Assembly (NCBI RefSeq): GCF_022581195.2
Contig: NC_061456.1
Location: 9,798,501 to 9,862,500, forward strand
DNA length: 64,000 nucleotides
Origin: Helicoverpa zea
Taxonomy: Eukaryota > Arthropoda > Insecta > Lepidoptera > Noctuidae
Reading direction: 5' to 3'
The notes under the pieces were generated by a model. That model did no database searches. It was not told where the DNA came from and saw only the letters and a program-made list of their open reading frames with translations. The position numbers and the translations under genes were made by a program. Within the stretch, counting starts at the first letter, position 1; the number at the start of each line of letters is the position of its first letter. Below are positions 28,101 through 36,503 of the stretch, in pieces.

Positions 28101-31100
28101 AAGTGCCAGACTTTTGACGTGAAGCCTCGTTTCGAGGTTTAAAAATGGATCAATATATCACGACAATCAAAGAGATCATCTTATTCTAGCAGATGATATC
28201 ACAAACTCTTCTTCAAAGGTGCGTTTTAAAGTTCAGTGCAGTCATGTTTCGTCGAATGTTAGACTTTTATATCGGGTAAAAAAATCTAGAGCCGCTGTCT
28301 GCAGCTACCAGATATAAAACATTATTCTTCTAAACTACTACCAAGAAAAAGCAATTTGTAAAAATCCAAGGTGTGTACGAATTCTCCGTCCCAAAATACA
28401 CGAAAATTGAAACAAGGGATTTTGCCAAGAGAAAAAACAGCTCTCGAATACTCGCTATACATACATAGATAACTGTTGTACACGCACTGATTTGCAACCG
28501 ACAAGACAGTGTATTTAGTTGCTGAAAGACGTGTCTATTAATACAAATAACAAAAATATGACAAACCCGAGACATTCCGTGACTACAAAAATAATACACC
28601 CATTAATTCATAGCAGTTTAAAATATGAAGCAATTTGTTCAGTTAAAAGTTCAATCAATCGCATATATTTTCCCGAAGGCAAAAACTAATCGTAGGTATT
28701 TTCTTAAGGATTTGCGTAAAACGGAAAGTTTCTATTTATTATGACAGATCTAAGATAGATTTTATATGTTTTTTACGTAACTGTGGCACGTTTTATTGAT
28801 ACCAGATTTTTTGCGCGTTTTTCCGATCGATTTCCATTTACCTACTTATTATAAATTCAGCTGGTCCTACCTAAAAGGTAGGTTGCGAGATCCGATGATA
28901 CGCGATAGATAGGAGGAACGGTATCTACATCCGACAATTCCTTCTCAACTTTCGCAAGACATGTCGAGAACACAATGTCTATTCATAGCCAGTGACATAA
29001 CGGTTGACTAGCTTTTCTGAAACTATGTCAAATTGTCAAAACTTTCAACCACCCACGCTGGAGAAGCCTTTGTCATGCGAATATTAGATGTCAATCAACC
29101 CTAATCAGTCCGTGCTAATTAACTTTGCATTTCTGAAGTACCTCAGCAATTTCTTTCCCTGTACTTACCTACTGAGGTATACGTCAAGCAGGTTTGCTTG
29201 TCTGGGTAAAGAAACCGTTTGCGCTTACGTGTGGCATTAAATGGCTAACTTCAGAATAACAAAGTTAATTGGCGCGAACTTTATCGACTCTCGTTCCAGT
29301 TGTAGGCAGTTCTATTATCACGTTTAAAACAGGTGTTGCAACATCTAGATATTCTAGCATTAACAGCTTAGTTATTATGCTGTAACTGTGTCAAAGTGTG
29401 AGGAAATTATATGAAAATAGAATTAACTACCTGTGAACTCAAGAATAGACCGAATGAAACTGGGTCACTAAAGAGCATTTCATATTCATGTTTATGACAA
29501 TTTTAACATTCCCTAACACTGGCTGTAGGAACAATGCGCGAGTTTTACGCAAACAAAAGCTTTGTACATTATTAATATTAATAAATCAAAATAGGTCTCC
29601 CGAAGCCAATATTTATCTAGATAAGATAGAACATCATGGTTGGTTACGTCATCAGACGACTCCTATTCCCAGCAGGTAGACTACCTACGTCATAGTCAGC
29701 GAGCCGGCTACAATATTAGGTGTCTAGTTGATTTTGACAAGTGACGATATAATGCTATTAATTTCTCGCATTCGAGACGCAGCGGCGAGCATCGCCAGTT
29801 AATAGTGACGCACGACATCAAAGAGTTAGGAAATGTCAAATAATATTTTTATGTCGTACGGGGAGGGCGATGAACTCTTAAAGTACTGAAGAGTTGATTC
29901 CGTTTGTACCTAGATACACACCAATGGAAATCTCAATTATAATGATATGCTGGAAAAACCTTTGTGCTGATAAGATTTAACACGAATAAAATTCAGGGAT
30001 ATAGGCTGACCTAATTGGAAATACCTGTGCCTAATTTTAAACTTCAATGTTCTCATAATAATAAGTAAAGGAAACATAAAATCAAAGCTCCCATATAACT
30101 GTCAGTGGTCAGCAATAAAGTCTCTTCATACGTCGCCAGACGCCCTTTCCTTTCAACTGGCCACAAAATTATCTACCAATATTGTGCAACGACTGTCTTT
30201 GAGCTCAGAATATATCTGAACCCTGAAATTTAAATAGAAACGTCGAATACACCTGTAGATGCTCTGCACCTAAAAATTTGATTGGGTAGGTTTAACTCGT
30301 TGTAACTAACAAAATCGCTTTGTAACTAAATCTACTATTTCTTGCTCTCAATTAGAACTGAAGATTTAAATTTTAAGACACATGCACTGAAATAGAAATC
30401 AGGACACCAGGTTTCACTGTTTACAACTGCGATAAATTAATTTAATAAAACCCCTTCATTATAATATTTTTGAAAGAGTTCTTAAATACTTATGCCCATT
30501 TTCACCAACAAATACCTAAATTAAGGGATCCCCTAAGAGCATTTACGGAACACTTAATAAGAATTTCGTTTTCACCAAAGTTTAGGTATCCCTTATCCAT
30601 AGTTATTTATGACAAAATTGGGAGAGCCCTTATTCTAAGTGGCACTTAGATTAAGAGATTGTTGGTGAAAACGGGCATTATTATGCCTGTTCAGTGTTTG
30701 TGTTGTAACGGGATATAATGCTTTTATAATGAGCAAAGCCTTTTTTTATTTTGTAGGCATAGGATTAGATGGAGGAATGTTTATCTCCCAAAGATTATAT
30801 AGAAGTAGATAAATACTAGGAAAGCTGGGAAAATTAATAATAGGTAGGTGTCCACTAATGACAAACAACGCAGTTAATTACTGTCGGTAGGTACACACAC
30901 CCGTGAGGGTATTTACCCCAAAACTTGCTTTGGCGGAATCGCGATTTGGATTTGAGGATTTTCTAATTTACGCAATTACCAATGTAATGTACCAGTATTA
31001 ATTAGATAAAATTATATACGGCTGCGTATTTTCATATGTGCGGTAATTTGACATATCTGGCGTTGCATTTATCATTTTGGTGTATATGCAGTGGTGACCG

Positions 31101-34100
31101 TAACCTCAGTGACGATGCGTGATGGCAGCTCGCCACCTGCAGCTTAGTGGTGCGCCGCAGTTTACCTGCCGTACTATCGTAATGTAACATTAGATTTATT
31201 CGCTCTATTTTGGGTGCCTACATCACTGGCCACCTTTCCAACGTCAGAGAGCACGTGTCATCGTCCTCTGCTCGACGCACTGTCGCCTATTAACTATTGT
31301 CTATCGTGGCTTAATAGTCTACCATTTACAAGTTCATGTACTACGTACACAGTGATATATTGTCATAAAGCCAAAACAACACGATTCTTTCAACGCATGT
31401 AGAGGCGCGCTATTTTTCTACAGCGTATTTTTATTCTCTAAACGGATGCGTCATATGAATGTGTTTTCATCGATTCCTTTATTTAGCACACTGTACTGAC
31501 AGTAGATGTCTGCATAGGTTTCCTGGATCTAAGATATATTTTGGCTAGCTCACCTGGACCGCTTATTTAAGGATAACATTTTCGTGGAAATAATTTTGTA
31601 AATCTGTAACGGTCGAATTGATTTACGGCTCTACCAAATACACGTTTATTAGCAAGAGTAATCCGCGCGTTACGTGAGCCAGAACGCAACGTCTTCCTGG
31701 TTTCGCAGCGGTTGGCCCAATTGCCTTTGAGAATCGGCCAAGAATACGAAGAAAGCATGATATATATGAATTATAAAATGAAAACTTCTGTCGTACGAGT
31801 GTCGCGTTCGCTTCCTGAGGCATTATATCAACACATGATTTTACTTTGTTTTTGTCAAATCATGTGGGTTATTTGTGGACTCACAAATTAAACATCTTTA
31901 AATAATCATGATAACGTAATGTCTTGTTATATAATAACAAGCATGATCGAAGTGAGAATGATTCGATCGTATGTATGTCTGCCTAGCCGTCTGTATGACT
32001 TTTCAAAGACGAATCTTTCTCACAGTTCGTTTTCGTGGCATCCGTTAACGATTTGCGTTTCTTTAAATAGCACTGGTATCAATAACGTTTGTCTCTGTAC
32101 TGACGTCTATTTGTGTGGCTACACGATGAACTGGAGAACTGTAAGCCAACGGACACTTTAAAAGTGAACTTATCTAACTAGTGATACAAGGTTAACAACT
32201 GCACTTAGTTATTTCCAACTATGATGTACTAAGGGATATGTAGGTAGATTGTTCTTAGATCCACAGACTCCTTAGAACCTGAATTGACGAGAATCTTTAT
32301 ATTTCCAGGTATTATTAGCTGAACTTCGCGACACGGAGTACTACTACGCCGTGAAGTGTTTGAAAAAAGATGTGGTTCTAGAAGACGATGACGTGGAGTG
32401 CACTTTGATCGAGAGGAAAGTTCTCGCACTTGGCACAAACCATCCCTACCTCTGCCATTTGTTCGCCACTTTCCAGACGGATGTAAGTAAACTGAACATT
32501 CTACACAATATTTCATGATCCGTGGTGACATTTGAAATCACAACTCCTACAATTTTTTGCGGAATTCATTCAAGCGCGGATCCAGCCCTCAAAAAAGGTT
32601 GTGGTCACAGCTACTAGAAAATCGAAACTAGAAGCGGCTACTAGAAAAGTAAAAGTCGGAGCATGAACATGCTCATTAAAAATTATGCAAGTCGTTTATG
32701 AACTTTTGAATGAAATTATTTCCTTTTTTCTGAGCATCAGGACTTTGGCATTAGGAACGAAAATAAACTTAGGAGGAAGTTGGACCCGATAAAAAAAAAT
32801 AGTTTCGATCCAAACCTATTTCAATCAATAACTTCTAGTAGCCAGTAAGCCAATATAGGGAGGGTTTGACGCTTTTGGTGCACTTCTCAACTACCAGTGG
32901 CGGCATAGCATCGAGTGGCACCCCGGGCTACTACCTATTGAGCACCCCAAAAAAAAACGACAAAATAAAATTACGAACCAATCTAATAATGCTAAAAAAA
33001 ACGTTTTTTTTTTTAATATATCTAAACTCATATTAAGCTCACTATCAGTTCCGTCTCTAGCTTATGTACCGGGTGCAATCATTACTAAAGCACCCCTATG
33101 TATGGAAAGATTGTGAGTAGTTTTGTTTTTTGCGTGAGCGTAGCAAGCCGGAACATTTTTTAGATTTCGTCGTAGTTACCAAGTTATAAAACCAAAAGCA
33201 AAGACGTGGTATAAAACCGTATAAATTTGCGCGAGCGTAGCGAGCGCAAAATTTTGGAGTCTTGGGACACGAAATCACAGAAACAAGTAAAAAAAAAGCC
33301 ACTGCTAAGTGAAAAAACCGAGAGCGTAGCGAGCGCGAGATTTTTTGAGTTTTGGTACTGTTTTGTACAAAAAAATTGAAAATAGTGGCTATTGTAAATA
33401 ATAACAATTTTATTGTAATAGACAGCTGTGTTGCTGGGAAGTTTGTTTTGTTCTTCACCGCTTCTTGTCCAGAAAGTCCTGAAAGAGGGCGTTATGGGGG
33501 TGCTATCCTTTTCTACTTTCAATTGTAACTTAAACTAATCTAACGTTTTCGACATTGGACTTAAACCACCGCAAAGTGAAAAAGCCGCGAGCGTAGCGAG
33601 CGCGAATTTTTTTGAGTTTTGGGACACAAAAGTACCTCAAAAACTAAAGCTGTAAGAAAAAAAATATGGTGATCTCGAATTAGTAAACATCATCCTCCGA
33701 GCCTTTTCCCAATCATGTTGGGGTCGGCTTCCAGTCTAACCGGATTCAGCTGAGTACCAGTGCTTTACAAGAAGCGACTGCCTATCTGACCTCCTCAACC
33801 CAGTTACCCGGGCAAACCCGATACCCATTGGTTAGACTGGTGTCAGACTTACAGGCTTCTGACTACCCGTAACGACTGCCAAGGATGTTCAATGACAGCC
33901 GGGACCTACAGTTTAACGTGCCATCCGAAACACAGTCAATGGTGTCTAAGATATACTTAGAAAGTACATACAAACTTATAAAAGTTGCATTGGTACTTGC
34001 CTGACCTGGGATCGAACCCGCGCCCTCATAATTGAGAGGTTGGTCCTTTACCCACTAGACCACCACGACTCTCGAATTAGTAAACAACAGTCATAAAATT

Positions 34101-36503
34101 AAATGCAACAAAAAAAGTATTATTTTGTTCCCTAGTGTTATCATCAGCCTATCGATTTAAAAAAACCGTAAAAGTGTGATGTTACAAGTCTAGGTAATAA
34201 GGTTGTGGGCATGCCCATCGTGCCCACAACGGTGGATCCGCCCTTGAATTCATTAATCGCGCGTTCATATTTTTCATCGAATAAATTCTGAAGATATATA
34301 TAGCGTCTACACTTTGTAAATATTTAATAGTGAGCTAATAGTATTTGGCACACAACATGGGATCAAATAGCTGTAGGACAGCAGTTAACATTTCCGACGG
34401 AAATTATGAAACTTCATACACAGACCACCCAGCCAAGAGGTAGTAAAATGACCACCTCTATGGGAACCTGGCGAGAAGGGTTTTCAAGAGCGTCGAAGTC
34501 CGTAGGTACATGAAAATAGTCCAATAATCTATTCATCCAACAGAAAATTAATTACTTTAAAACAACAACGCAAAAGATAGTCCCCAAAACTCCCGGTCTC
34601 TAGCACATAACCTACATATGTGTGCTTGCTGAGAACAGAAGAAAAGCAAGAATGTCGAGAAAACATTGTATACCTAATAACATTCTTAACTTTTCTCATT
34701 TAGTCTCATCTATTCTTCGTGATGGAGTACCTGAATGGCGGTGACCTGATGTTCCACATTCAACAAAGCGGTCGCTTCCCGGAGGCACGCGCGCGGTTCT
34801 ACGCTGCCGAAATTGTATCAGGACTCAAATTCCTGCACAAGAGAGGCATTGTTTACAGGTAAAATATAAAAATAAGATCTAGAACTTTTTTTCACTTACT
34901 CTTTAAACAACTATTCTTTATCACTAATCCTATATTCCTTTTTTGCAGGGACTTAAAACTGGACAATATCCTTCTAGACTTTGAAGGTCATGTCCGCATC
35001 GCCGATTTCGGCATGTGCAAGCTTCAGATATACTTGGACAAGACCGCAGACACTTTCTGCGGCACTCCGGATTACATGGCGCCGGAGGTCAGTACAACAT
35101 ACCCACAACTTGGTTATATCTATATGTAGCCATAGTATGATCATCCATCTAGCAGTTCCGCATACTTTGTCATTCCAATATAGTAAATCTCTTTTAAATT
35201 AAACAGATCTGTCTCCATAGATCTTGTCATAATTAATGATTATTGAATCATCCATACACCTGCCAATCTCGTGGTTGGCAGCTGTGTTGATGATTGTTTA
35301 ATTGAGCGCTCGGTCAAAGGTTGATGCCTTATATTTTCTGGTCCCCTATTCTTAGGTAGCTTACTTTGTCGTTACTACATCCATACCTTATTGGATCACC
35401 TTGTAATCAACTCGTGAATGGGGAAAACTGTCAGTGCGGCTGTGATGTGCATTTTCGTGTTATGACACATCTTGACTTTGTCCAATTTGCAGCCAAATAT
35501 CTGTCAACACTATGCACAACAACAACAGGTTAGCGTATCGACGCTTGTGTCACGTGTGTGTTATGTTGCGGGGAGGTCACACAGCATTCCTTCTTTGGTG
35601 CAAAAAAACAAATAGCTAATTAATGATATTTTGAAACAGGAGAACATATGTTTTAGGTCATTGTCCTATAATGTTTTCCCTTTCTTCATTGCAGATAATC
35701 AAAGGCTTAAAATACAACCAGACGGTGGACTGGTGGTCTTTCGGCGTGTTACTATACGAGATGCTGATCGGTCAGAGTCCGTTCAGCGGCTGCGACGAGG
35801 ACGAGCTGTTCTGGTCCATCTGCAACGAGATGCCGTCCTACCCGCGCTTCCTCTCGCATGAGGCGCTCACCATATTGACTAGGGTAAGTTTACTGGTAGT
35901 GGTAGTGTCCACTACATAAGCTTAACCCAATTTCAACATCCTTTCTCTCCACACTGTTTTTGAACCGGTCAAAATTGTCTAACCTACTTTTGCATCCGCT
36001 ATTTTATTTCTGTAGAGTTTTCGAGGGTTATTTATTTTTCCATGTTTGTCTTTCTTCAGTTATTGGACAAGGACGCGCGGACCAGGCTGGGCGGCACCGA
36101 GTGCATGCATGGAGACATCAGGGACCAGGACTTCTTCCACCAAATCCACTGGGACCGGCTCGAGAGGCGGGAACTGGAGACTCCTTTCAGACCACGTGTG
36201 GTAAGTCTTCATTTCAGCATCCTGATATAGATACAGGCTTGGTCTCCTAAAGAGAAGAAAATCTGGCTTTGAGCTCACTTGGCATAGCTTGGGTTAATTC
36301 CTCGAGAAGATTATGTTAAGAGTTCAATTTTAACCTTGTATTGTTTTCCACAGAGACATCCAATGGATACCCAATACTTCGACAAAGCGTTCACGGGCGA
36401 GCGACCCCGTCTAACAGCAGTAGAACCTCACGTTCTACGCTCTATGGACCAAGAGCCCTTCAGGGGCTTCTCTTACACCAACCCCAACACGACGGACCGC
36501 TAA
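1030..36503 (+). CDS. Pkcdelta: Protein kinase C delta-type (novel PKC), short isoform, 13 exons
   Basis: Serine/threonine kinase of the calcium-independent, diacylglycerol-activated PKC class, acting at membranes. Exons: 1030-1125 (tentative), 6890-6990, 8302-8503, 9194-9323, 17421-17531, 20108-20182, 27824-27960, 32309-32482, 34704-34858, 34949-35087, 35695-35883, 36060-36200, 36354-36503. All phases agree and give 1,800 nt (599 residues). Visible in order: pseudosubstrate RRGAIK; C1A (HEVNGHCF...PTFCAFC...GYRCSVC...HKRC); C1B (HRFRPHQF...PTFCDHC...LKCEDC...CHRKC); glycine loop GKGSFGK; AVK lysine; YRDLKLDN catalytic loop; DFG; activation loop TFCGTPDYMAPE; turn motif near RPRLT; hydrophobic motif FRGFSY. 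The pseudosubstrate matches the delta class rather than epsilon. The vertebrate C2-like N-terminal domain (about 120 residues) is absent from this model, so more 5' exons may lie outside the window. The kinase part is certain; the first exon is inferred. Confidence 0.9.
1126..6889 (+). other. Pkcdelta intron 1 (tentative)
   Basis: Intron of 5.8 kb. It contains one short retro-insertion (1788-1984) and a CpG-richer patch at about 4700-5250 with a CACGTG palindrome. The rest is AT-rich with no credible exon. A missing C2-like exon was looked for and not found. Confidence 0.5.
1788..1984 (-). mobile_element. Non-LTR retroelement 3' fragment with 13-bp TSD
   Basis: Minus-strand insertion with its poly-A tail seen as poly-T at 1789-1799, flanked by perfect CAGGAGCGGTACC repeats at 1775-1787 and 1985-1997. 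The body is GC-rich and shares sequence with 7039-7175. Confidence 0.85.
6890..6990 (+). CDS. Pkcdelta: Pkcdelta exon 2: basic linker and pseudosubstrate
   Basis: Starts after a ccag acceptor in phase 0 and ends at a gtaagt donor in phase 2. It encodes a Gly-rich stretch, then a basic segment ending TQRRGAIKHHK, the pseudosubstrate in which Ala replaces the phospho-acceptor. Confidence 0.85.
7039..7175 (-). repeat. Diverged copy of the 1788-1984 retroelement
   Basis: Shares the blocks ATGACTTCTCCCGCTGT, GGAGTGTCAGACT and ACCAGGGCCGTGGTA with the element at 1788-1984, in the same orientation but with more differences and no clear duplication. Lies in the Pkcdelta intron 6991-8301. Confidence 0.7.
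8302..8503 (+). CDS. Pkcdelta: Pkcdelta exon 3: C1A domain
   Basis: Encodes the complete first C1 zinc finger (H-x12-C-x2-C ... C-x2-C-x4-H-x2-C-x7-C), including PTFCAFC, GFGKQGYRC and HKRCHNKLLGKC. Donor gtgagt, phase 0. Flanked upstream by about 1.3 kb of intron with a LINE-tail repeat. Confidence 0.95.
8715..8918 (-). mobile_element. Short Helitron-like non-autonomous element
   Basis: Read on the minus strand it starts TC(TATACTAATATTATAA) and ends CTAG, with host A before and T after, as expected for Helitron insertion between A and T. It contains a (CAAA)n run and a GC-rich stem near the CTAG end. The same family recurs at 10685-10871, 38335-38480 and 55014-57369. Some authors class such copies as LINE-derived SINEs. 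Confidence 0.6.
9194..9323 (+). CDS. Pkcdelta: Pkcdelta exon 4: first half of C1B
   Basis: Encodes YLRERFKVDVPHRF...PTFCDHCGAMLYGFF...LKCE and ends GAA G|gtacgc in phase 1, splitting C1B before its third pair of zinc ligands. The split allows the long isoform to bypass the first half of C1B. Confidence 0.95.
10599..10871. mobile_element. Helitron-like element with inverted partial copy
   Basis: Plus-strand 5' end of the family (TC TATTCTAACATTATAAAGC... with (GTTT)n) at 10599-10655 faces a minus-strand copy at 10685-10871 (CTAG ... TTATAATATTAGTATA). The two outer arms are inverted repeats of about 55 bp around TTATAAAGCTGAAGA and GAACGCGCTAA. Confidence 0.6.
11429..11520. repeat. CTACG-motif cluster with short tandem copies
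   Basis: At least eight CTACG or CTACAC words within 95 bp, including the tandem copy GCTACACGCGA x2. GC-rich island inside an AT-rich intron. Nature unknown. Confidence 0.5.
13590..13740 (+). promoter_or_regulatory. Internal CpG-rich promoter of the long Pkcdelta isoform
   Basis: A 150-bp CpG-dense block (GGCGGCGCGGGGCGG-type sequence) sits alone inside an AT-rich intron, directly 5' of ATG 13745. The in-frame TAG at 13733-13735 fixes the start. The composition resembles the block at exon 1. Promoter role is inferred. Confidence 0.55.
13745..17195 (+). CDS. Pkcdelta: Giant alternative first exon, disordered 1,150-residue head
   Basis: One uninterrupted frame starting MPLFSEHIANMYYG. Residues 1-120 are Ser/Tyr/Pro-rich with repeated S-P and Y-G-S motifs. 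Residues about 130-560 are charged, with basic patches such as TVVRLYTIKRNSPRK and an aromatic patch around GNFWNKIGKRETVYLVKRKQ. Residues 560-1080 are Lys/Glu/Asn/Ser-rich with a Cys cluster CTCTCG. The C-terminal 80 residues hold an acidic Ser/Asp/Glu tract followed by a Gly-Ser-Asn-Asp-Ser-Gly-Phe-Asp-Ser segment. No enzymatic domain is recognised. Several hundred Ser-Pro, Ser-Glu and Lys-rich positions suggest a phosphorylated scaffold. The frame also continues 8 codons past the donor to a TAG at 17219, so an intronless truncated product is possible. Confidence 0.8.
13745..36503 (+). CDS. Pkcdelta: Pkcdelta long isoform from an internal promoter (giant first exon)
   Basis: Alternative product starting at ATG 13745 and using exons 13745-17195, 17421-17531 and then all downstream Pkcdelta exons (4,722 nt, 1,573 residues). 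The big exon ends AAA G|gtaatt in phase 1. This is the same phase as exon 9194-9323, so it can replace the upstream exons at acceptor 17420 without a frameshift; the joining intron is only 225 nt. An in-frame TAG at 13733-13735 and a CpG-rich block upstream argue for a true first exon. The resulting protein lacks the pseudosubstrate, C1A and the first half of C1B (only the last zinc ligands remain), but keeps the whole kinase domain. It should therefore not respond to diacylglycerol in the usual way. From memory, Drosophila Pkcdelta also has a very long annotated form; this should be checked. Transcript evidence would decide. Confidence 0.72.
17421..17531 (+). CDS. Pkcdelta: Pkcdelta shared exon: second half of C1B
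   Basis: Begins after ttttag in phase 1 and encodes DCDVNCHRKCEKLTANLCG, the last zinc ligands of C1B, then a short linker. The donor gtgggt follows AAA G. Both the C1 exon 9194-9323 and the giant exon 13745-17195 can join here. Confidence 0.93.
17532..20107 (+). other. Pkcdelta intron containing a THAP relic
   Basis: Intron of 2.6 kb, mostly AT-rich with no extra exon seen. The only coding-like content is the frameshifted THAP-type segment at 19450-19655. Confidence 0.7.
19450..19655 (+). pseudogene. THAP-type zinc-finger domain relic (frameshifted)
   Basis: After a poly-T/AG acceptor-like site the frame reads IPSNPLVRSQWIDRIKK, like the Pro-rich and Trp-containing part of THAP (C2CH) fingers. 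A frameshift at about 19505-19511 is followed by DTNKNTVVCSDHF, the conserved C-x2-H half with its following Phe, then a basic stretch and KGAVPSK, matching the AVPS motif of the domain end. Stop TAG at 19653. The N-terminal C-x2-C half is not visible. THAP domains occur in P-element-type transposases and in host regulators; the source here is unknown. The frameshift and lack of context suggest a dead fragment. Confidence 0.62.
20108..20182 (+). CDS. Pkcdelta: Pkcdelta V3 hinge exon
   Basis: A 75-nt Ala/Gly-rich exon flanked by a cacag acceptor and a gtgaga donor, phase 1 in and out. It encodes the variable hinge between the C1 pair and the kinase domain. Because its length is a multiple of three it could be skipped without a frameshift. 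Confidence 0.85.
20183..27823 (+). other. Pkcdelta large intron (7.6 kb) hosting an RTE relic
   Basis: AT-rich intron containing the RTE LINE at 22400-24720 and scattered short words of the type GACGA(C/G)TA near 21420, 21860, 25130 and 25360. No further exon recognised. Confidence 0.6.
22400..24720 (+). pseudogene. Degenerate RTE-type LINE (endonuclease / reverse transcriptase)
   Basis: Broken frames read in order: an N-terminal endonuclease start (LALVTHNIRTL near 22725); endonuclease core MGDFNAKLGKNSGDE at 23136 and KIGSDHRIVRA near 23420; linker to RT; RT motif RFADDIVVIAKSMEEL near 23930; then RT thumb and connection QCVLPVMTYGTVTWSLT near 24280 and KWLWAGHIARRPDGRWG near 24475; then RSVGRPPSRWTDDLIKVAG in another frame near 24560. 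Most of the RT fingers and palm between the linker and FADD are deleted (around 23860-23930), and several frameshifts and stops interrupt the frame. Motif order and spelling fit the RTE clade common in Lepidoptera. Non-functional. Ends are approximate. Confidence 0.9.
27824..27960 (+). CDS. Pkcdelta: Pkcdelta exon: hinge end and glycine loop
   Basis: Acceptor tttctcag, donor gtaagt, phase 1 to 0. Encodes a linker ending YTVEDFQFIKVLGKGSFGK, the start of the AGC-kinase N-lobe with the ATP-binding glycine loop. Confidence 0.96.
27961..32308 (+). other. Pkcdelta intron (4.3 kb)
   Basis: AT-rich intron with one clear MITE (30493-30677). An open stretch near 31640-31880 was examined and not accepted. 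Nothing else recognised. Confidence 0.6.
30493..30677. mobile_element. 185-bp MITE, TTA target duplication (Harbinger-like)
   Basis: Terminal inverted repeats TGCCCATTTTCACCAACAA and TTGTTGGTGAAAACGGGCA (one mismatch), flanked by TTA at 30490-30492 and 30678-30680. TTA/TAA duplications and length fit PIF/Harbinger-derived MITEs. No coding content. Confidence 0.88.
32309..32482 (+). CDS. Pkcdelta: Pkcdelta exon: N-lobe with AVK lysine
   Basis: Acceptor atttccag, donor gtaagt, phase 0 to 0. Encodes VLLAELRDTEYYYAVKCLKK, containing the ATP-anchoring Lys, followed by the alpha-C helix with its Glu in the ERKVLAL region. Confidence 0.97.
33128..33610. repeat. Four GCGAGCGTAGCGAGC modules
   Basis: Copies centred near 33135, 33230, 33325 and 33592. 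Each is followed by a T-rich stretch and the words TTTTGAGT(T)TTGG or TTTGGAGTCTTGGG. Related GCGAGCGAAG(C/T)GAGC words occur at about 44370 and 45335 inside ISY1 intron 3. Confidence 0.7.
33690..34069 (-). mobile_element. tRNA-derived SINE, family A, copy 1 (17-bp TSD)
   Basis: Minus-strand copy whose tRNA-like head is at the right end: box A region TGGTCTAGTGGGT and box B GGTTCGATCCC. Flanked by perfect TCTCGAATTAGTAAACA repeats at 33673-33689 and 34070-34086. Inserted inside the hAT element at 32571-34246, so it is younger. Confidence 0.9.
34704..34858 (+). CDS. Pkcdelta: Pkcdelta exon: hinge and alpha-E of kinase domain
   Basis: Encodes SHLFFVMEYLNGGDLMFHIQ through LKFLHKRGIVYR. Ends AG|gtaaaa in phase 2, so the Arg of the YRD motif is split with the next exon. 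Confidence 0.97.
34949..35087 (+). CDS. Pkcdelta: Pkcdelta exon: catalytic loop, DFG and activation loop
   Basis: Encodes (R)DLKLDNILLD, ADFGMCK and TFCGTPDYMAPE. The catalytic Asp, the metal-binding Asp and the PDK1-type activation-loop Thr are all intact, so the kinase should be active. Donor gtcagt. Confidence 0.97.
35695..35883 (+). CDS. Pkcdelta: Pkcdelta exon: C-lobe (DWWSFGV)
   Basis: Phase 0 to 0, 63 codons. Encodes YNQTVDWWSFGVLLYEMLIG, the alpha-F helix signature of AGC kinases, and the following helices to LTILTR. Confidence 0.97.
36060..36200 (+). CDS. Pkcdelta: Pkcdelta exon: end of C-lobe
   Basis: Phase 0 to 0, 47 codons. Encodes LLDKDARTRLGG, the conserved last kinase helix, and FFHQIHWDRLERRELETPFRP, the start of the AGC tail. 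Confidence 0.97.
36354..36503 (+). CDS. Pkcdelta: Pkcdelta last exon: AGC tail and stop
   Basis: Encodes the C-terminal regulatory tail with turn-motif region RPRLTAVEP and hydrophobic motif EPFRGFSYTNP, then TAA at 36501-36503. Confidence 0.97.
   Translation, partial: RHPMDTQYFDKAFTGERPRLTAVEPHVLRSMDQEPFRGFSYTNPNTTDR

Larger units (their letters stand above)
32571..34246. mobile_element. Non-autonomous hAT-type element, 8-bp TSD
   Basis: Inverted ends CAAGCGCGGATCCA and TGGATCCGCCCTTG lie inside perfect 8-bp direct repeats AATTCATT (32563-32570 and 34247-34254), the hAT signature. The right end has a subterminal hairpin (GTTGTGGGCA ... TGCCCACAAC). The interior holds four degenerate GCGAGCGTAGCGAGC modules and a nested SINE at 33690-34069. 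No transposase frame. A third copy of the same end, in inverted orientation, is at 53585-53620. Lies in the Pkcdelta intron 32483-34703. Confidence 0.85.

Noticed and set aside
31640..31880. Plus-strand open stretch of about 80 codons (ALREPERNVFLVSQRL...)
   Set aside because: No upstream start, no matching splice phase with Pkcdelta exons, and no family recognised; judged chance or an unrecognised repeat.
33990..34069. tRNA gene on the minus strand
   Set aside because: It has box A and box B words but no full cloverleaf, and continues into a SINE body with target duplications. The same applies to 53095-53165 and 58130-58208.
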